A stretch of 64,000 nt of DNA from Trichosphaerium sp. ATCC 40318. Lineage: Eukaryota; Discosea; Flabellinia; Trichosidae. The notes below the pieces were generated by a model that was given only the letters and a program-made list of their open reading frames with translations, was not told where the DNA came from and searched no databases. Position numbers and translations under genes: made by a program. Location of the stretch: contig JALMLS010000070.1 of NCBI GenBank assembly GCA_038496445.1, positions 1 through 64,000 on the forward strand. Direction: 5' to 3'. Shown here piece by piece: positions 10,945-22,672 of this stretch. How positions within the stretch are numbered: the first letter of the stretch is position 1; each line of letters starts with the position of its first letter.

Positions 10945-11090
10945 TTGGAGTACCATTTCTGTGGGACAAGTTTGGTGCTGTGCTACGAGTGCAATAACAA
11001 CTGTGCTGCACCACAACCTCCATCAACTTTACCTCCTACAACTGAAGCGCTAACCACTGTTATTCAAGCTTGTCTTGGTATGCTACATGC
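10945..11090 (+). pseudogene. Relic resembling the metallopeptidase linker exon
   Basis: The translation NCAAPQPPSTLPPTTEAL followed by VIQACLGML has the same layout as the linker exon of the metallopeptidase gene near 20.1-20.2 kb (TQAPTGPPTTLSPTPP, then VQQCLSMFG). There is no complete gene around it. It is either a partial duplication or the remains of a second metallopeptidase copy. Confidence 0.4.
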
Positions 11091-11388
11091 CATATTTTTC
11101 GTTTATAGATACCCTAGCTTTACTTTTGCAGCACTTGTTAGCAAGTAATTCGAAATCACGAGTTAGCAACATTTGAAAACAGGTTATTTGTTAAACATGA
11201 GAGAAGTCGATTGACTTTTTTAAGTAAACTCAATTGTTTACACGTAATATGCAGCACACTGAACGGTAAGTCTTTACGTAAACGTCTCAGAGAAAAAGTA
11301 ACGCTTTGTTAGGAATACTTCACCCCTTCATCTTCTATACCTCCCAATAGAACTCTTGACGCTAATACTACAACTATTACCCAGATTC

Positions 11389-12660
11389 ATGCGATTTAGA
11401 GCATCAAACGTTTGTATGCTTTTATCAGAGATAATACACCTGCACGTAGGTTATACTTTCCTCAATATAACAGACCATCAAAGCCTTAACCTACTAAGAG
11501 ACTCTCATTTGATAAAAAACACTGGAATTAACTTAACATCGTTTACTGGCTTAAAAGATGAAGATTTAACGGGATTTGATGGAGCATATAAACTATGGCT
11601 TCGTAGTGTACATATAACAGATATTGGTCTTTCAAAAATATCACGTGTCAGAAGTTTATTACTTTGGAATTGCACTGGGATATCAGGAGAAGGTTTAAAA
11701 ACTGTTTCTGGACTTAAGGAGATAACAGTTTTAAGTTGCGATCAATTAGAACCTAGTAGCTATAAGGCTTTTGCTGGAGCAGAAATAATTAGTTTGAATT
11801 GTTCAAATGTAAATGATGAAGCTGTAAAAACATTCGCTGGTGTAAAGACTATAAAACTAATCGGTTGTAGATATATTACAGATTCCTCAATATATGCACT
11901 CTCAGGTGCACATACAATACACCTAAGTTCAACTAATATAACAGACAAAGGTATAAAATCGCTTTTATCATCAAAGAAGAATAAGGGAAGTATTCGCAAT
12001 ATCTTACTTTCAGAGCTAAAAATAACAGATGAATCACTTTTTGCTTTGGGTTCTTATGGTGTTCCTCACACTGTAGATATTTGTTGTTGTAAGAATATTA
12101 CAGACATCGGTATTTGTGCGCTAGAGGGCGTTCATACAATTGCATTGAGTTATACGAAAGTTGGAGATGAGGGATTGAGTGCTTTGAGCGGAGCTTATAG
12201 TATCACTATTGATGATTGTAGTCGGGTTACAGCCAAAGGGATTAAAGCTATTAGCGGCGTTCATTACATTAGTATGCGCCATAATAAGCAAGCAGGAGAC
12301 GATTGGCTTCAGGCTATATCGAGTAATACTCATACGATCAATCTTGCCTATTGTAGGAACATTACTGATAAGGGTATTGTGTCACTTTCTAATGCTTCAC
12401 ATGTTATACTTGCAGGTTGTTTGAAAGTAACAGATGAAGGTCTTAGATCATTGAGTAACGCAAAGGTTATATCACTTGCTTGTTGTAGTAGTGAGATCAC
12501 TGATAATGGTATAAAGCACTTGACAAGTGTTGAAGAATTGAATGTAACAAGATGTTCAAGTGTTTCTAGTAATTGCTTACAATACCTTCCATCACTCAAA
12601 AAGCTGTCAGCCAAACGTACACAAATAGGATATAAGTACAGGAATAAATACAAAAAATAG
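11389..12660 (+). CDS. Leucine-rich repeat protein (AMN1/F-box-LRR type)
   Basis: 423 residues from the first ATG; the frame is open 33 nt further upstream to a TTG, and TTACCCAG there could be an acceptor. From about residue 50 to the end there are roughly 15 LRRs of 21-24 residues with the consensus ITDxGIxALxGVHTIxLSxC. This is the cysteine-containing subfamily seen in AMN1 and F-box/LRR proteins. The N-terminus (MRFRASNVCMLLSEIIH) could be a degraded F-box helix but is not convincing. No signal peptide or TM. A protein-binding adaptor is likely. The repeat is very regular, as in recently expanded LRR families of protists and of some large DNA viruses; origin cannot be judged here. Confidence 0.8.
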   Translation: MRFRASNVCMLLSEIIHLHVGYTFLNITDHQSLNLLRDSHLIKNTGINLTSFTGLKDEDLTGFDGAYKLWLRSVHITDIGLSKISRVRSLLLWNCTGISGEGLKTVSGLKEITVLSCDQLEPSSYKAFAGAEIISLNCSNVNDEAVKTFAGVKTIKLIGCRYITDSSIYALSGAHTIHLSSTNITDKGIKSLLSSKKNKGSIRNILLSELKITDESLFALGSYGVPHTVDICCCKNITDIGICALEGVHTIALSYTKVGDEGLSALSGAYSITIDDCSRVTAKGIKAISGVHYISMRHNKQAGDDWLQAISSNTHTINLAYCRNITDKGIVSLSNASHVILAGCLKVTDEGLRSLSNAKVISLACCSSEITDNGIKHLTSVEELNVTRCSSVSSNCLQYLPSLKKLSAKRTQIGYKYRNKYKK

Positions 12661-12931
12661 GACAAAGAATACAACTTGGTGTTGATGACAACATTCTTCC
12701 TTACACTCTTGCAGTATTGAATTCAAATAAAAGTATAGTGATCTGCATTTGCTCCAGGTTGTGGAAATTATCTCGCTGTTATACACATCTGTTTGCTTTT
12801 ACTTTTACTGTTGGACTGAAGATGCAAATAGCGTTCACTACCCTCATGCCTTATATGACTATGGCAACACTATCTCAAGAGAATGTATTGATAGGCTTGA
12901 AGCCTTATCCATGGATGTCTTCTTAGTCTAA
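12661..12931 (+). other. Open region after the LRR stop, unclear
   Basis: The LRR reading frame, after its TAG stop, stays open for 88 more codons to 12926. A second frame is also open from 12749 to 12931 and reads more like protein (EDANSVHYPHALYDYGNTIS). It may be a terminal exon of another gene. No RNA structure was recognised. Confidence 0.25.
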
Positions 12932-13118
12932 ATCAGCGTCTTACAAAATTAAAAATGATTAAGCTAATGACTATTTATTTGAACAATATTGCTCAAACTT
13001 GCTGAACGTTATAAGGATCGGACTAAAGGGAGTTATGTACTTCCCAAAGTAACTAAAATATGTAAAAAGAATTGAAGAAAGGTACTATGCTCTTAACCAA
13101 GCCAACAAGTCTTGTTTG

Positions 13119-16100
13119 TTACTTCAAAAAATTGGTAAATGGTGTCCAACGTTCAGTGTCTAACATCTTTGTATACTCTTGTGCTTTCTTGAGTAATGGT
13201 TGCCTTATTGGTGCCTTTGGTATATTTTCAGGTGCCACTTGGTATGTTTTTTGTCCTGTTATCCGTGTGATGATTGCTTCAAGTTCTTTGACAGTAAAAT
13301 TATTAGCAAAGTCCATCTAAAGTATTTGTGAGTCAATATAAGCAGTGCACAATGACAACTTTACCATTTCGATGAGAGCACAATTCTTTTCAATCTGATT
13401 CAATGCCGCAGAACTGACATTTGTATATCGTAGGCTCAGAAATGATAAACAAGGGAATGGAAAGTCATCAAAAGGTCCTTCAAATGATCTATCATCAATG
13501 TATGTATTCCCAATTAATATGGTCTTGAGGTTATGCATTGGTTTACTGCCCCATGTGATGACTTCAACCTTTGAATTATGCAAAGATAGAAAACATAACT
13601 GAGGAGTCTTTAAGTCAACACATATTGCGTGAACACTTAAAAGTTCTACAAGTTGTGGTAAGTACCAAGAAATATTGTAGTTTTAACAAATATGTACTTA
13701 ATGTTTTGAGACTTTTACTGGAAATGCACAATTCCGATCCACAATCAACATGTTCAATTGTGAGTGTTTCAAGCTTCAGCAGCTTTTTGATTGCTCGGCA
13801 GTTGAAGAGTGAAATATTCTTGACCTCAAAGTGTGATATTTCTCGTTCTCTGTGAAAAGCCAGGAAATACAGATTCTTCAATATACAGTTCTCTCTAAAT
13901 AAGCCTCCATTAGATGTATACAAGGAGTTTAATATACCAGTAAAGGGCAATCTATGAAACTTGTGTATGGGCTGTCTTTTTGGCGATGGGCAATATAATA
14001 AGAGTCGTCTTTTTTCTGTTTATCAATGTACTCAAGTTTATCATGTGATATCCTCCAAGAATACTTCTTACCTTCAAATGGACTACTGCCAAACGTGAGG
14101 TACTTTACTGCTGGTAATTTGTTGATATTACAAACGCCCTTTCCACGTTGTACTGAAATAGCTTCTAATGACAATAAAGATGGAACACTGATGGGTTCGT
14201 CATCGTGAAGTAATGAATACAAGTGTAGAAGTTTGAGTGATGGTGTAAGCAATTCTGTGGGATCTATCGGAGAGCGTCTGTCACCACGTTTAACGTTCAT
14301 AGCTTCCCGAGGTGTAAATGAACCTATTTCTAGGTCTGGATAATGCGCTTCTAAATTGTGCTCTAGACATACTTGCTTAAGGTGTGGTGTGTTAAGCTTT
14401 TTCTACACCCAAGTTATTAATATAGGTTTTGAAGTAGCGTACAAGCTCTGGACAGTGGCCGCAATCAAAAATCTCAAGTGTATCCGATTCAATACACTCT
14501 GGCAATGGGCTTTCCCTTACTTGCAGTATTTTAAGTTGGCTAATGATGTCAGGGAATGCCTATTAACAAATGGCATTAGAAGTTTGCGATCAATGCTCTG
14601 GCATTAAGCCTTAAATGTAACACGGCGAGCGCAAATCACGGACCTGTATCAAGGTATCACTGTGTATATTGTGAAGTGATAGTACAGTCAGATTAGGTAC
14701 TGTAAATTGCGACATTGTGACTTTATTGGAAGCAGAAATCTTCAACGCTCTAAATATTCTTGAGATAATAGAGAAGTGAACCCAAGGATACTTACGTTAC
14801 TTGTGGTAGTATCACTTTATAGCCAGATCTGTATCTGTTATTCAAGCAAAATTGAAGTGTCTTTAGTTTTGACATTTTTTGGCATGAAGCAAGCATTGAC
14901 TTTTGCTGGGCTGGCATATCTCTGGTGATTATTTCCAAGCACACCAACCTTTGTTTGGTGAGTCAATCATTAGAATGGAACAGCACGTACTCATGTAGTA
15001 ATGTGCCGAACATATCCCAATTTGTATTGTTGATTGTACACACCAAGCACTTCAAACGTTGAAGTTGCCTGTTGCTACATTTAAGAAGCTGTTCATTCAA
15101 GGAAAAACGTCCAAAAGCCTGAAGGTATATTATCGGGCACTTGGCCATTATCTCATCAAACCAACCCCATGTATTCTTCCAAATAGTAAGTAGGATCACG
15201 TTTAAATTATTATCAGTACATGTTTAAGTGATAACTCTTTGATTGTCTACACTCGTTCATTAGATATTAATAAGATGTAACTGAATATATCACGATGGTT
15301 TTATGACTGCAACTGATAATGTAATAAACAAACGTACAAGAGATTGAAGGTTTTTAAACTCGCCTGCCAGCTCTTTCAAATTCTCCAAGTCACTTTCGTG
15401 AGTATTAATCAAGCAAGTAATAGATTGCTTGTTTGTAACTGATTCAATAGGGCACTTCTCTATATTGTAATCAATGAGGTACTTGAAAGGGGTAACAAAC
15501 CATACTTGAAATTGTGACACTTCTAAAGAGATATCTCCGGCATATATCAAGCCAATATTGACATGTTAGTTTACATGCCTTGTGATCATAAATCGTTAGA
15601 AAGCTTAATATCTGTACAATCACTTCTAATGGTACTTTGTCATGTACCTGTAGAAGACAAGTTAGAATGACTCATCAGAAAATAATGAACATAAACAGGA
15701 TGTGTTTGGTAAAACACTTTGCCTTCTCTTGATAGAAGGTAGCGCAGGTTCATGTAATAAAGATTCTTCGCCTTCGTCTGTACATGCTGAAATCAGGTGT
15801 TTTTTTCCTGGAAGAGGTCTTTTATTATGGCTATTATCTGTTGTTGAAGATGTCTTGGACGAGCCAATGATTTCTTCCTATTCATGAACCAGTTAACAAT
15901 AAAGCAGAGGAACTTGAACACAAATTTCTCGATGTCTCGAAAGCATTTCTAACAATACGCACAGGTTTTAATCTAAAGACAAGTGTTTGCTTAGAATAGA
16001 GGGTATTGCGTAGTTTGGAGATCTCAAGCAAAAGAGATTCCTGTAAACCTTCTCGAACTTCAGCAAAGCGCCATGATACGCGGTTTTATAGCGTACCAGA

Positions 16101-16291
16101 GCTGATGGACATTGTTTTACTTGTTTTGGCAACTGTTAACGCCATCAGCTGTTTTCCGTTTAATTCCAGTCTCCTTATCGCTTTTTAGTTCCTTCTAAAT
16201 AATAAACGTACTTTGCGTCATTTGAGATTTCTCCAAGACCCACGCTTTCTAGCCATGCGCATACCTCGTCAACAGTCCAATACCTGTCCAT
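13119..16291 (-). CDS. SAM-domain plus leucine-rich repeat protein
   Basis: Minus-strand multi-exon gene converging on the LRR gene. Exon 1 (ATG at 16291 to 16212) encodes the first half of a SAM domain, MDRYWTVDEVCAWLESVGL. A 38-nt GTACGT intron follows, and the next exon continues LELNGKQLMALTV, the typical second half. Several exons between 15.55 and 13.3 kb encode irregular leucine-rich repeats (LQRLKCLVCTINN, LKLETLTIEHVDC, LSFLSLRYTNVSS). The last exon, after a GTAAAG...TTTAG intron, is a charged non-LRR tail (FTVKELEAIITRITG) ending at 13119. SAM domains usually oligomerise or bind partner SAMs. Exons between 16.2 and 15.6 kb and near 14.3-14.9 kb are not resolved. The target is unknown. 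Confidence 0.65.
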
Positions 16292-16431
16292 GGATGTCTA
16301 CAAAATACTCTTAAGCCCAACGTACTTATTCTGTGCACCACAACTTAATAAGGAAGGTGGAGCATATCGTGCCGAAAGGCACTGTATCATGTTTGACAAT
16401 AAACAAAACAAGGTTTTTATCGTTATTCGAT

Positions 16432-16710
16432 GGTATATACCCTTTTTGAACCAGAAATTGTGAAACATCGTACTTTGGAGAAAGCAAACGGGTTAAAGAA
16501 AGTGGCTAGAGGTAAGCTACAAGAACAATAATGAGTGAAAGATTTTCTACAAGAACAATAATGAGTGAAAGATTTTCTTTTTACTTTCATGATATAATGG
16601 CAAAGGTAGAAACGCACGTTGTGCCAAAGTTGACTTGAAGGGTGCTAACTCAAGCATACAACGTGTTGTTTTTCTGTTGTGTTGGGTGGTTTTTATGGGT
16701 TTAACCCAAT
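16432..16710 (+). CDS. Tentative two-exon small gene
   Basis: ATG at 16432 opens a basic 27-residue exon (MVYTLFEPEIVKHRTLEKAN) that ends at GTAAGC. A second open part from about 16600 (RNARCAKVDLKGANSS, then a hydrophobic stretch FLLCWVVFMGL) ends with a TAG at 16708-16710. The intron would contain the 30-nt duplication. No homology recognised; the splice model is speculative. Confidence 0.2.
16517..16576. repeat. 30-nt perfect tandem duplication
   Basis: Two adjacent identical 30-nt units (16517-16546 and 16547-16576), each starting CTACAAGAACAATAATGAGT. Perfect identity indicates a recent event. Confidence 0.9.
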
Positions 16711-18656
16711 AGGGTTGTAAGTACCCCAAATGAAGATAATGTACCTGCTATTCGTTGTTATTGGCATCAATGCCTGAAAGGTATAACCAATGACAGTATT
16801 ATATTAAGAGTGATTTGCTCATGTGTTGCTTGAGTTGTTGAGAAAATTTGGGTGATGTGGCAAAGCAAACAATATGTTTAGTTTTCATCTTGTAGATTTT
16901 CTACGTAGCAAAAATGCGCCTCACGCGAGAACGTAAAAACTCACGCAAATACATTATTACCCTAATGTCAACATATATGAACTGATGTTCAAGTCCGACA
17001 AAAAGTTCATGTTTTCTTTCGCTAAAATCGATTAAACATGCGACATGTTGAGAATAAATTTGATAAAATACACTAATCTGTGAATTGTAACAATTAATGT
17101 TGACAAAAATCCTTTGCCGGGTATATCCAGAGCAATTCCATTTATAGAAGCATATTACACGGTGCTAGACAAGGGAAAAACGATTTCTTGAAATTATATG
17201 GAAGTTTGTTCCTCGCCCTCTGTTTACATAAAATCTAACGTTTGGAATCCAACATTGACCATTTCATGCGTGATTTTATAGTAGGAATGCAAAAATCAGT
17301 TCGGTTATATTCAGAAACTTGCAGGCAAGTTCCACATTAGATTAGGTCTTTTCTTGATTATTCATGAATTTCAGGTGCGTAAAATACAACTCCTTTTAGG
17401 AGTTGTAATATTAATCCTGTTAGAGTGCCACAAACAATTATTGGAGTTTGAACTAAATGACTGGTTTTACCGACACTGGCTTTTACATACAAGAGGTTTT
17501 TTTATTTTTATCTGTAAGTACCAATAGCCGATAAGCTATGGCCGGTCCGAAAAGACCAATGAATTTCAAGCACCTTGAAAAAACGTTGCCATCTGGTAAA
17601 TAATATTACAGAGTTCTGCAGGCGTTATAGGGATACACTCTCAGTCAAAATAGGGGACTGTGCGTTGATTATTTGGAAGCCGCCCTATCCCAGTTATATT
17701 TATTTCTACGATCAGGTAGCTTACAAAGTACTACCTTTGAGAAAAATTAGATCACTTGCTCAGTAGCGAAATAATTAATTGATTTTAATGACACTACGTC
17801 TCCAGGGACAACCAACAATCTTTAAAACAATATTTACAAGGACAGCCTAATGCAAAGTATTGTCTTAATGGTGGTACGCTGGCATTGATAAGAATTCTAT
17901 ATGCCAGAAGTATAGAAAAGAGTCATGGTGATTACTATACAAGCCGCTTTGGAAGGGACTGAATTCAAGGCAGGAAAAAAATACAGTTACATCCAGAAAG
18001 TAACACATAGATTTGTGCTTACTTTTAGCGTTCTACAGCCCCCAATAGTACTTTGCAAAGGAAAGAAAAAAATTAGCTAAAATGACTGCAACGCAATAAA
18101 ATTTGTAAAATACATGTGAACTTATTTAATGCCGAACAAAAAAAATTATATGCAGGCGCGCTAGTGATAATTGTTACACTAATATTAGTGTCTTTTTTTT
18201 TGAACTCCCTGAAGGAACTTTTTGGCAAAATGACACGAAAAACCACGTGAATCATCTGTTACCGTTCTCAGTTTCACATAATTTTTCTATATTGTCTCCC
18301 TTGCCCTTGATTACTTGAAATGTCAATAGATAGCGGGGTCGGATGAGTTGGGTACCCACTGGGATTTGGTTTATTTTGCCTTATTCCAACAACATATTGT
18401 TTTTTGCTATCAAAACATGTTATGCGTCAAAGTTTGAACTAACTCTTTGTTAAAAGCCATTCATTGATTGTGAATCTTATCTCAGATTGCTTCTTGTCCG
18501 GTATTAACATCATGAGTTCTGGATAGAGAGGTTTGAGATTTGTTCAGGCTTCATTTGAAGGGTAGTTTCTCATGAAACCATCTTAAAAGACGAAAATTGG
18601 CAAGTTTTTGTTGCCACATCACTTATTTTCTCGAAAAACAACTCAAGCAACAACAC

Positions 18657-21600
18657 ATGAGAAAATCGCTTCTAATTATAATACTACTGGTTTTGTACCT
18701 TTCAGATGTTGATGCCAATAACAACGAAGAGCAGGTACATTATCTTCATTTTGGGTTAAACCCGATGATACTTATCTACAACAAAGGAAAAACCACGGGT
18801 TGTCTGGTGCACAACTTATGACTGCGTAGAGGTAACACCCTCGGAAACCAAAAGAAACGTGGAACAGATCCAGATTGTACGTCTTTTGATTGTTTAAAGT
18901 AAGGTTACCCTGCATTCACCTCTGATATCGTCATCAACTTTTTTATAATTTCTGTGTAGGTTTCAACTTCAAGTGTCTCGTGGGAGATAGATTACCTTGA
19001 TGTCGGTACAGGATTCAACGACCCTACAGATGGCGCTACAAGACGTCAAGTTCTTGAATCGGTATTGTTGGATGTTGGCAACACGTTTGCCTTACCAACC
19101 GGAGTTCCATCAGGTACGTGGTTTGAAAAGCAGTCAGCAGAACCATTACCCTTTTGTTGTAAAAGTGTCATTCGTTAACATTTGATTATAGTGCAGATCC
19201 ACATTGAAGTACAGCAGTCATTAAACACGGTAGCACCTCTACTTGCGAAAGCAGGACCGTTGTTTACTCTAGCTGCTGGATTTCAAACGCCTTATCCAAT
19301 ACAAGCTTATTTGACTGGAACAAACCCCACTTTTGGTACTTACCCCCACATCCGTGTTCAAGTTAACTTTGGAGGACTACGTGCGTTTCTGCCTTTTTTA
19401 CGAATTTTTCGTCAAAAAAGTGAGCTACAACTTATGACTCACACTTTTTTTCTTATAGCTTACCATTACGGTGCTGGTACTCCTCCTATCAACCAAGTTG
19501 ATTTCTACTCTGTCATGCTTCATGAACTTACGCATGGACTTGGATTTGTAAGTAACATTGGTCCTCTCGGAGGAGGTATTAGGCCTAACACTGTGGTATG
19601 TTCTTTTCAAGCAACAAGTTTTTCTTCTTTTCTAACTTGTTTGTTTTAGCTTTATCGAACTTCCTTTGATAGACACCTCAAAGTCGCTTCTACAAACACT
19701 CCACTATTAGACGCCACTGGAGCATTCACGGTAGCACCCGGAGCTCCAACGTACATAAAACTCTTACCTACAAAGTCACCTCAACACTAATTTCAACGTT
19801 CTATGTAGTGGAGGTTTGGGTCAAATTGTGTTCGATTCTGTGGATACTACTGACTGCCCAAGAGTCGGAGAGACACTTCCTGTCATCTTTACACCATCTG
19901 TTTATGTGTTTGGTACAAGCATCGCACATTTAGATACAGTGGTTCATCCTGATGCTGTTATGCGTCCTAGTATATCATCACAACAACTCAGACGATCATG
20001 GACTGTTGAAGAAATATCTATCTTGTACAGTACGTTTCTGATTTCTGTTGTAATCTTTCTTACGCTATGTGTGTAGCTTTGGGATGGAGATTCAGTACCA
20101 ATCAAACATGTAGTCAACTGTTCGGTAGTTTAACACCAACTACTCAAGCACCAACAGGTCCACCAACGACTCTATCACCAACACCGCCATATGAGCCAGT
20201 ACAACAATGCTTAAGTATGTTTGGACTATTTCCTACAGGTACGAACTTTGTCACGTTTTGTTACTGATTTTGGCACGTGCCAAAATATTTGGCGTTTTAT
20301 AGTCTACTTCGCTCTCTTATTTCTTTCTAGGTGTTGATGATGCTTTTAATGCCATTACTGCAACGCAAGTCGGTTTCTTTGGTCCTCCAACCTCTCCTCC
20401 TGAAACACATTGGCAAGTATGTGGGAGTAATCAAACAAATTTTGGCAATTGTTGGGGAGATCCAAGATCTAATACACCGAACCCTTGTTGCTTGGCATAC
20501 ACTGCTGTTCCGCAACAAAACTGGGCTCAACAAACAAATGTGAACTTCTTAATGCCACCTGTACGTATTCCAAGTGCCAATTCTACAATCAATTCTAAAA
20601 AAAGAAAGGGAGCTTGGATCAGAGGATACGGTCGCCCACTAGAGTCAACAATTGAGTATGCCACTGACTTTGAAATTCCCGAAGGTACATATTTTGTAAA
20701 ACGTTTTGATATATGCGTTAAACAATCGTACTTAGAATGCGTGAATCCAGTATTAAAAGGACGCTGTTGGGTTGATAATTTCATGAACGACACTCTTATT
20801 AATGGACAACGTTTTAATATGCCTTGTGTTGCTTTCAGCGAGAGAGATATTGCGAATATACCAGTATTTCAGCTTACAAGAGCCAATGGACTTGTTACGG
20901 GACCTAACCACCTTAGTGTTATTACAGAAAATGCTGGCAGTGTGTACGGATTGCAAGTAGTTTGGGAAGGATGCTCGTGTGCTCCTGTACCACCTACATT
21001 TGCACCTACAGTTCCTACAACGCCTACAACAACACCGCCTACAACGATGGCACCAACACCTGAACCATGTTTTGTAGCGACTCTTGGTACTGGAACATCT
21101 ACTGATTGTGATGTAAATGTTGCCTTCAGTGATGCCAGCTTTATTGCAACACAACAATGTAACCAGTACGTCTTATTTGTTCACTTAGATAATACAAAGC
21201 TTATTTATTTGTTTAGAACATGTAGTGGTATGGGACTTGCTGTTCATGAGGTTGGCGAATGTCAGATTATTGATAGAATAGCTTTGGATCTAAATTGCTG
21301 TCAAAAAAATGAGTTCTTTGAAGTGACAGTCAAATGTGCTTGCTGTTGTGATTGTAGTACGTTGGCCGTAGCATAATAATATTTTATTGTTAACAAATCA
21401 CTAGCTGGTGTTGTACCAACAGCTTCACCTACAACACCACCACCCACAGAACCTCCAACAACCGCTTCTCCAACCACAGAGGCTCCAACAAACGCACCTA
21501 CACTTGAGCCTACAATATCACCTACAGCTCCACCAACTGCACCTCACGTACTTGATAGTGTATTCATATGTTTTCGCTTACATGTTTTAATAGAGCGGTG

Positions 21601-21963
21601 GATGTTGCTACTACGATCCAATAACTGACGTTTGTGTTGACAATGGTTGTGTTGCAAATAGTGATCGAGTCGGTTCGGACTTGGAATGCAGGAGATATGA
21701 CTACTTTCCTCCAACAATTGGAGGTAAACAAGCCACTTTAGTAGTATTGAAAATCAGTTTACTAATCTTTTTAAAATAGCGGTAAGAGTAACAGAATGCT
21801 CATGTACTTCTCCTGATCTTGATGGCCTTTGTACTGTACAATCTACCCTCAGAGGGAATGTTTGCATTGACAATGGATGTACGGATCGATTACAGACTGT
21901 AGGACCTAATAATTACATTGGATGTACCTTATTTGGCAATGAATGTCAATGTTCAGTCTGCTA
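18657..21963 (+). CDS. Secreted zinc metallopeptidase with Cys-rich C-terminal modules
   Basis: Exon 1 (18657-18734) encodes a signal peptide (MRKSLLIIILLVLYLSDVDA). Exon 2 (18832-18876) and exon 3 keep frame. The peptidase domain has the zinc motif HELTHGLGF near 19.53 kb and a later Met-turn-like VMRPS near 19.97 kb, as in metzincin-like (gluzincin/leishmanolysin-type) enzymes. Then follow, separated by Thr/Pro linkers (PPTTLSPTPP; TPTTTPPTTMAPTP): a roughly 230-residue domain with CCLAYTAVPQQNW and WEGCSC, a Cys module (TCSGMGLAVHEVGEC), and two related Cys modules (CVDNGCV and CIDNGCT). The stop is TAA at 21961-21963 and AATAAA lies at 22006. It probably cleaves extracellular protein while the Cys modules bind a surface. 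The catalytic Glu and both motif His are intact. The exact peptidase family is uncertain. Confidence 0.8.
20267..20286. promoter_or_regulatory. 20-bp perfect palindrome with CACGTG core
   Basis: ATTTTGGCACGTGCCAAAAT is its own reverse complement. It lies in an intron of the metallopeptidase gene, between the linker exon and the next exon. The core is the E-box bound by bHLH/bZIP factors. Function is inferred only from symmetry. Confidence 0.5.
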
Positions 21964-22005
21964 AAACAACCGTGACATTATTGAATTTAACCCTTCCTGT
22001 ACCGT

Positions 22006-22011
22006 AATAAA
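22006..22011 (+). terminator. Polyadenylation hexamer AATAAA
   Basis: AATAAA 42 nt downstream of the metallopeptidase stop codon. Confidence 0.4.
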
Positions 22012-22075
22012 GAATTAGCTATTCGATCGTGTTCGAAACATTTTGCACTTACCTAAATAATAGTCATTTGCTTAG

Positions 22076-22672
22076 CATCACATTACACTGGTTATAATAG
22101 GCGCTTTAATCAAGGCCTTGCTTGCCCACAAGGAAATATGTTGGATGTTGAGGATGCGTTTGCAAAAGTAGAAAACGACGATAGGGAACAGGTGAAGCGA
22201 ACTGGTTTTTTCCTTTTAAAGATATTTTAAGGTGTCGTTTCAGTTGTACGTGGTTGTTGACACCTTCAGCTGAAATTCAATGGTTACCTTAAAACTACCT
22301 AGTAGTAGCTTACAATTAGTTTGGGAGTGCGATCAGCACCGAATACGAGCCGTATAAACATAATACAGGCTATTACAACAAGTTTTATGCAAAAACCGAT
22401 GAAAACGCCTCATAGCACTACTCAATGTTACCACATGGGTTTTTTCGCGTTTTGGTAATGTTACGTTTTAGAAAGAGTGTAGTGGTAATTACCTTACTTT
22501 CCTTATAACCGAAGTAGACAACAGCAACGATAGTATAAATCAGAATACATCTGTAATGAAGACATTGTCCGTTACTCGTATTCGGCAACAATTGAGCGAT
22601 TCATTTGTAGATAGAAGTCACGCACCGTCACCAATTGCAAGCCTTCATGTTTTTATTCGTTTGGTGTTCTAG
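22076..22672 (+). CDS. Tentative two-exon gene, unknown product
   Basis: Exon 22076-22191 follows a TTGCTTAG acceptor and reads YNRRFNQGLACPQG and MLDVEDAFAKVENDD, ending at a GTGAAG donor. A second open part, 22472-22672, follows a TTTTAG acceptor and encodes 66 codons (KECSGNYLTFLITEVDNSND, then TRIRQQLSDSFVDRS) to a TAG. Both read like protein, but the gap between them holds no clear exon and no start exon is seen. It may be a decaying gene. Confidence 0.3.

Larger units (their letters stand above)
10566..11388. other. Intergenic with a gene relic
   Basis: Apart from the Pro/Thr relic at 10945-11090 and a possible upstream exon of the LRR gene (acceptors CCCAATAG and TTACCCAG just before 11389), no gene is seen. 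Confidence 0.4.
16292..18656. other. Gene-poor stretch
   Basis: No confident gene in 2.4 kb. It contains a possible two-exon mini-gene at 16432-16729, a 30-nt tandem duplication, a small hairpin near 17390 (arms TACAACTCC/GGAGTTGTA) and an isolated 63-codon frame at 17575-17766 without homology. Confidence 0.4.
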
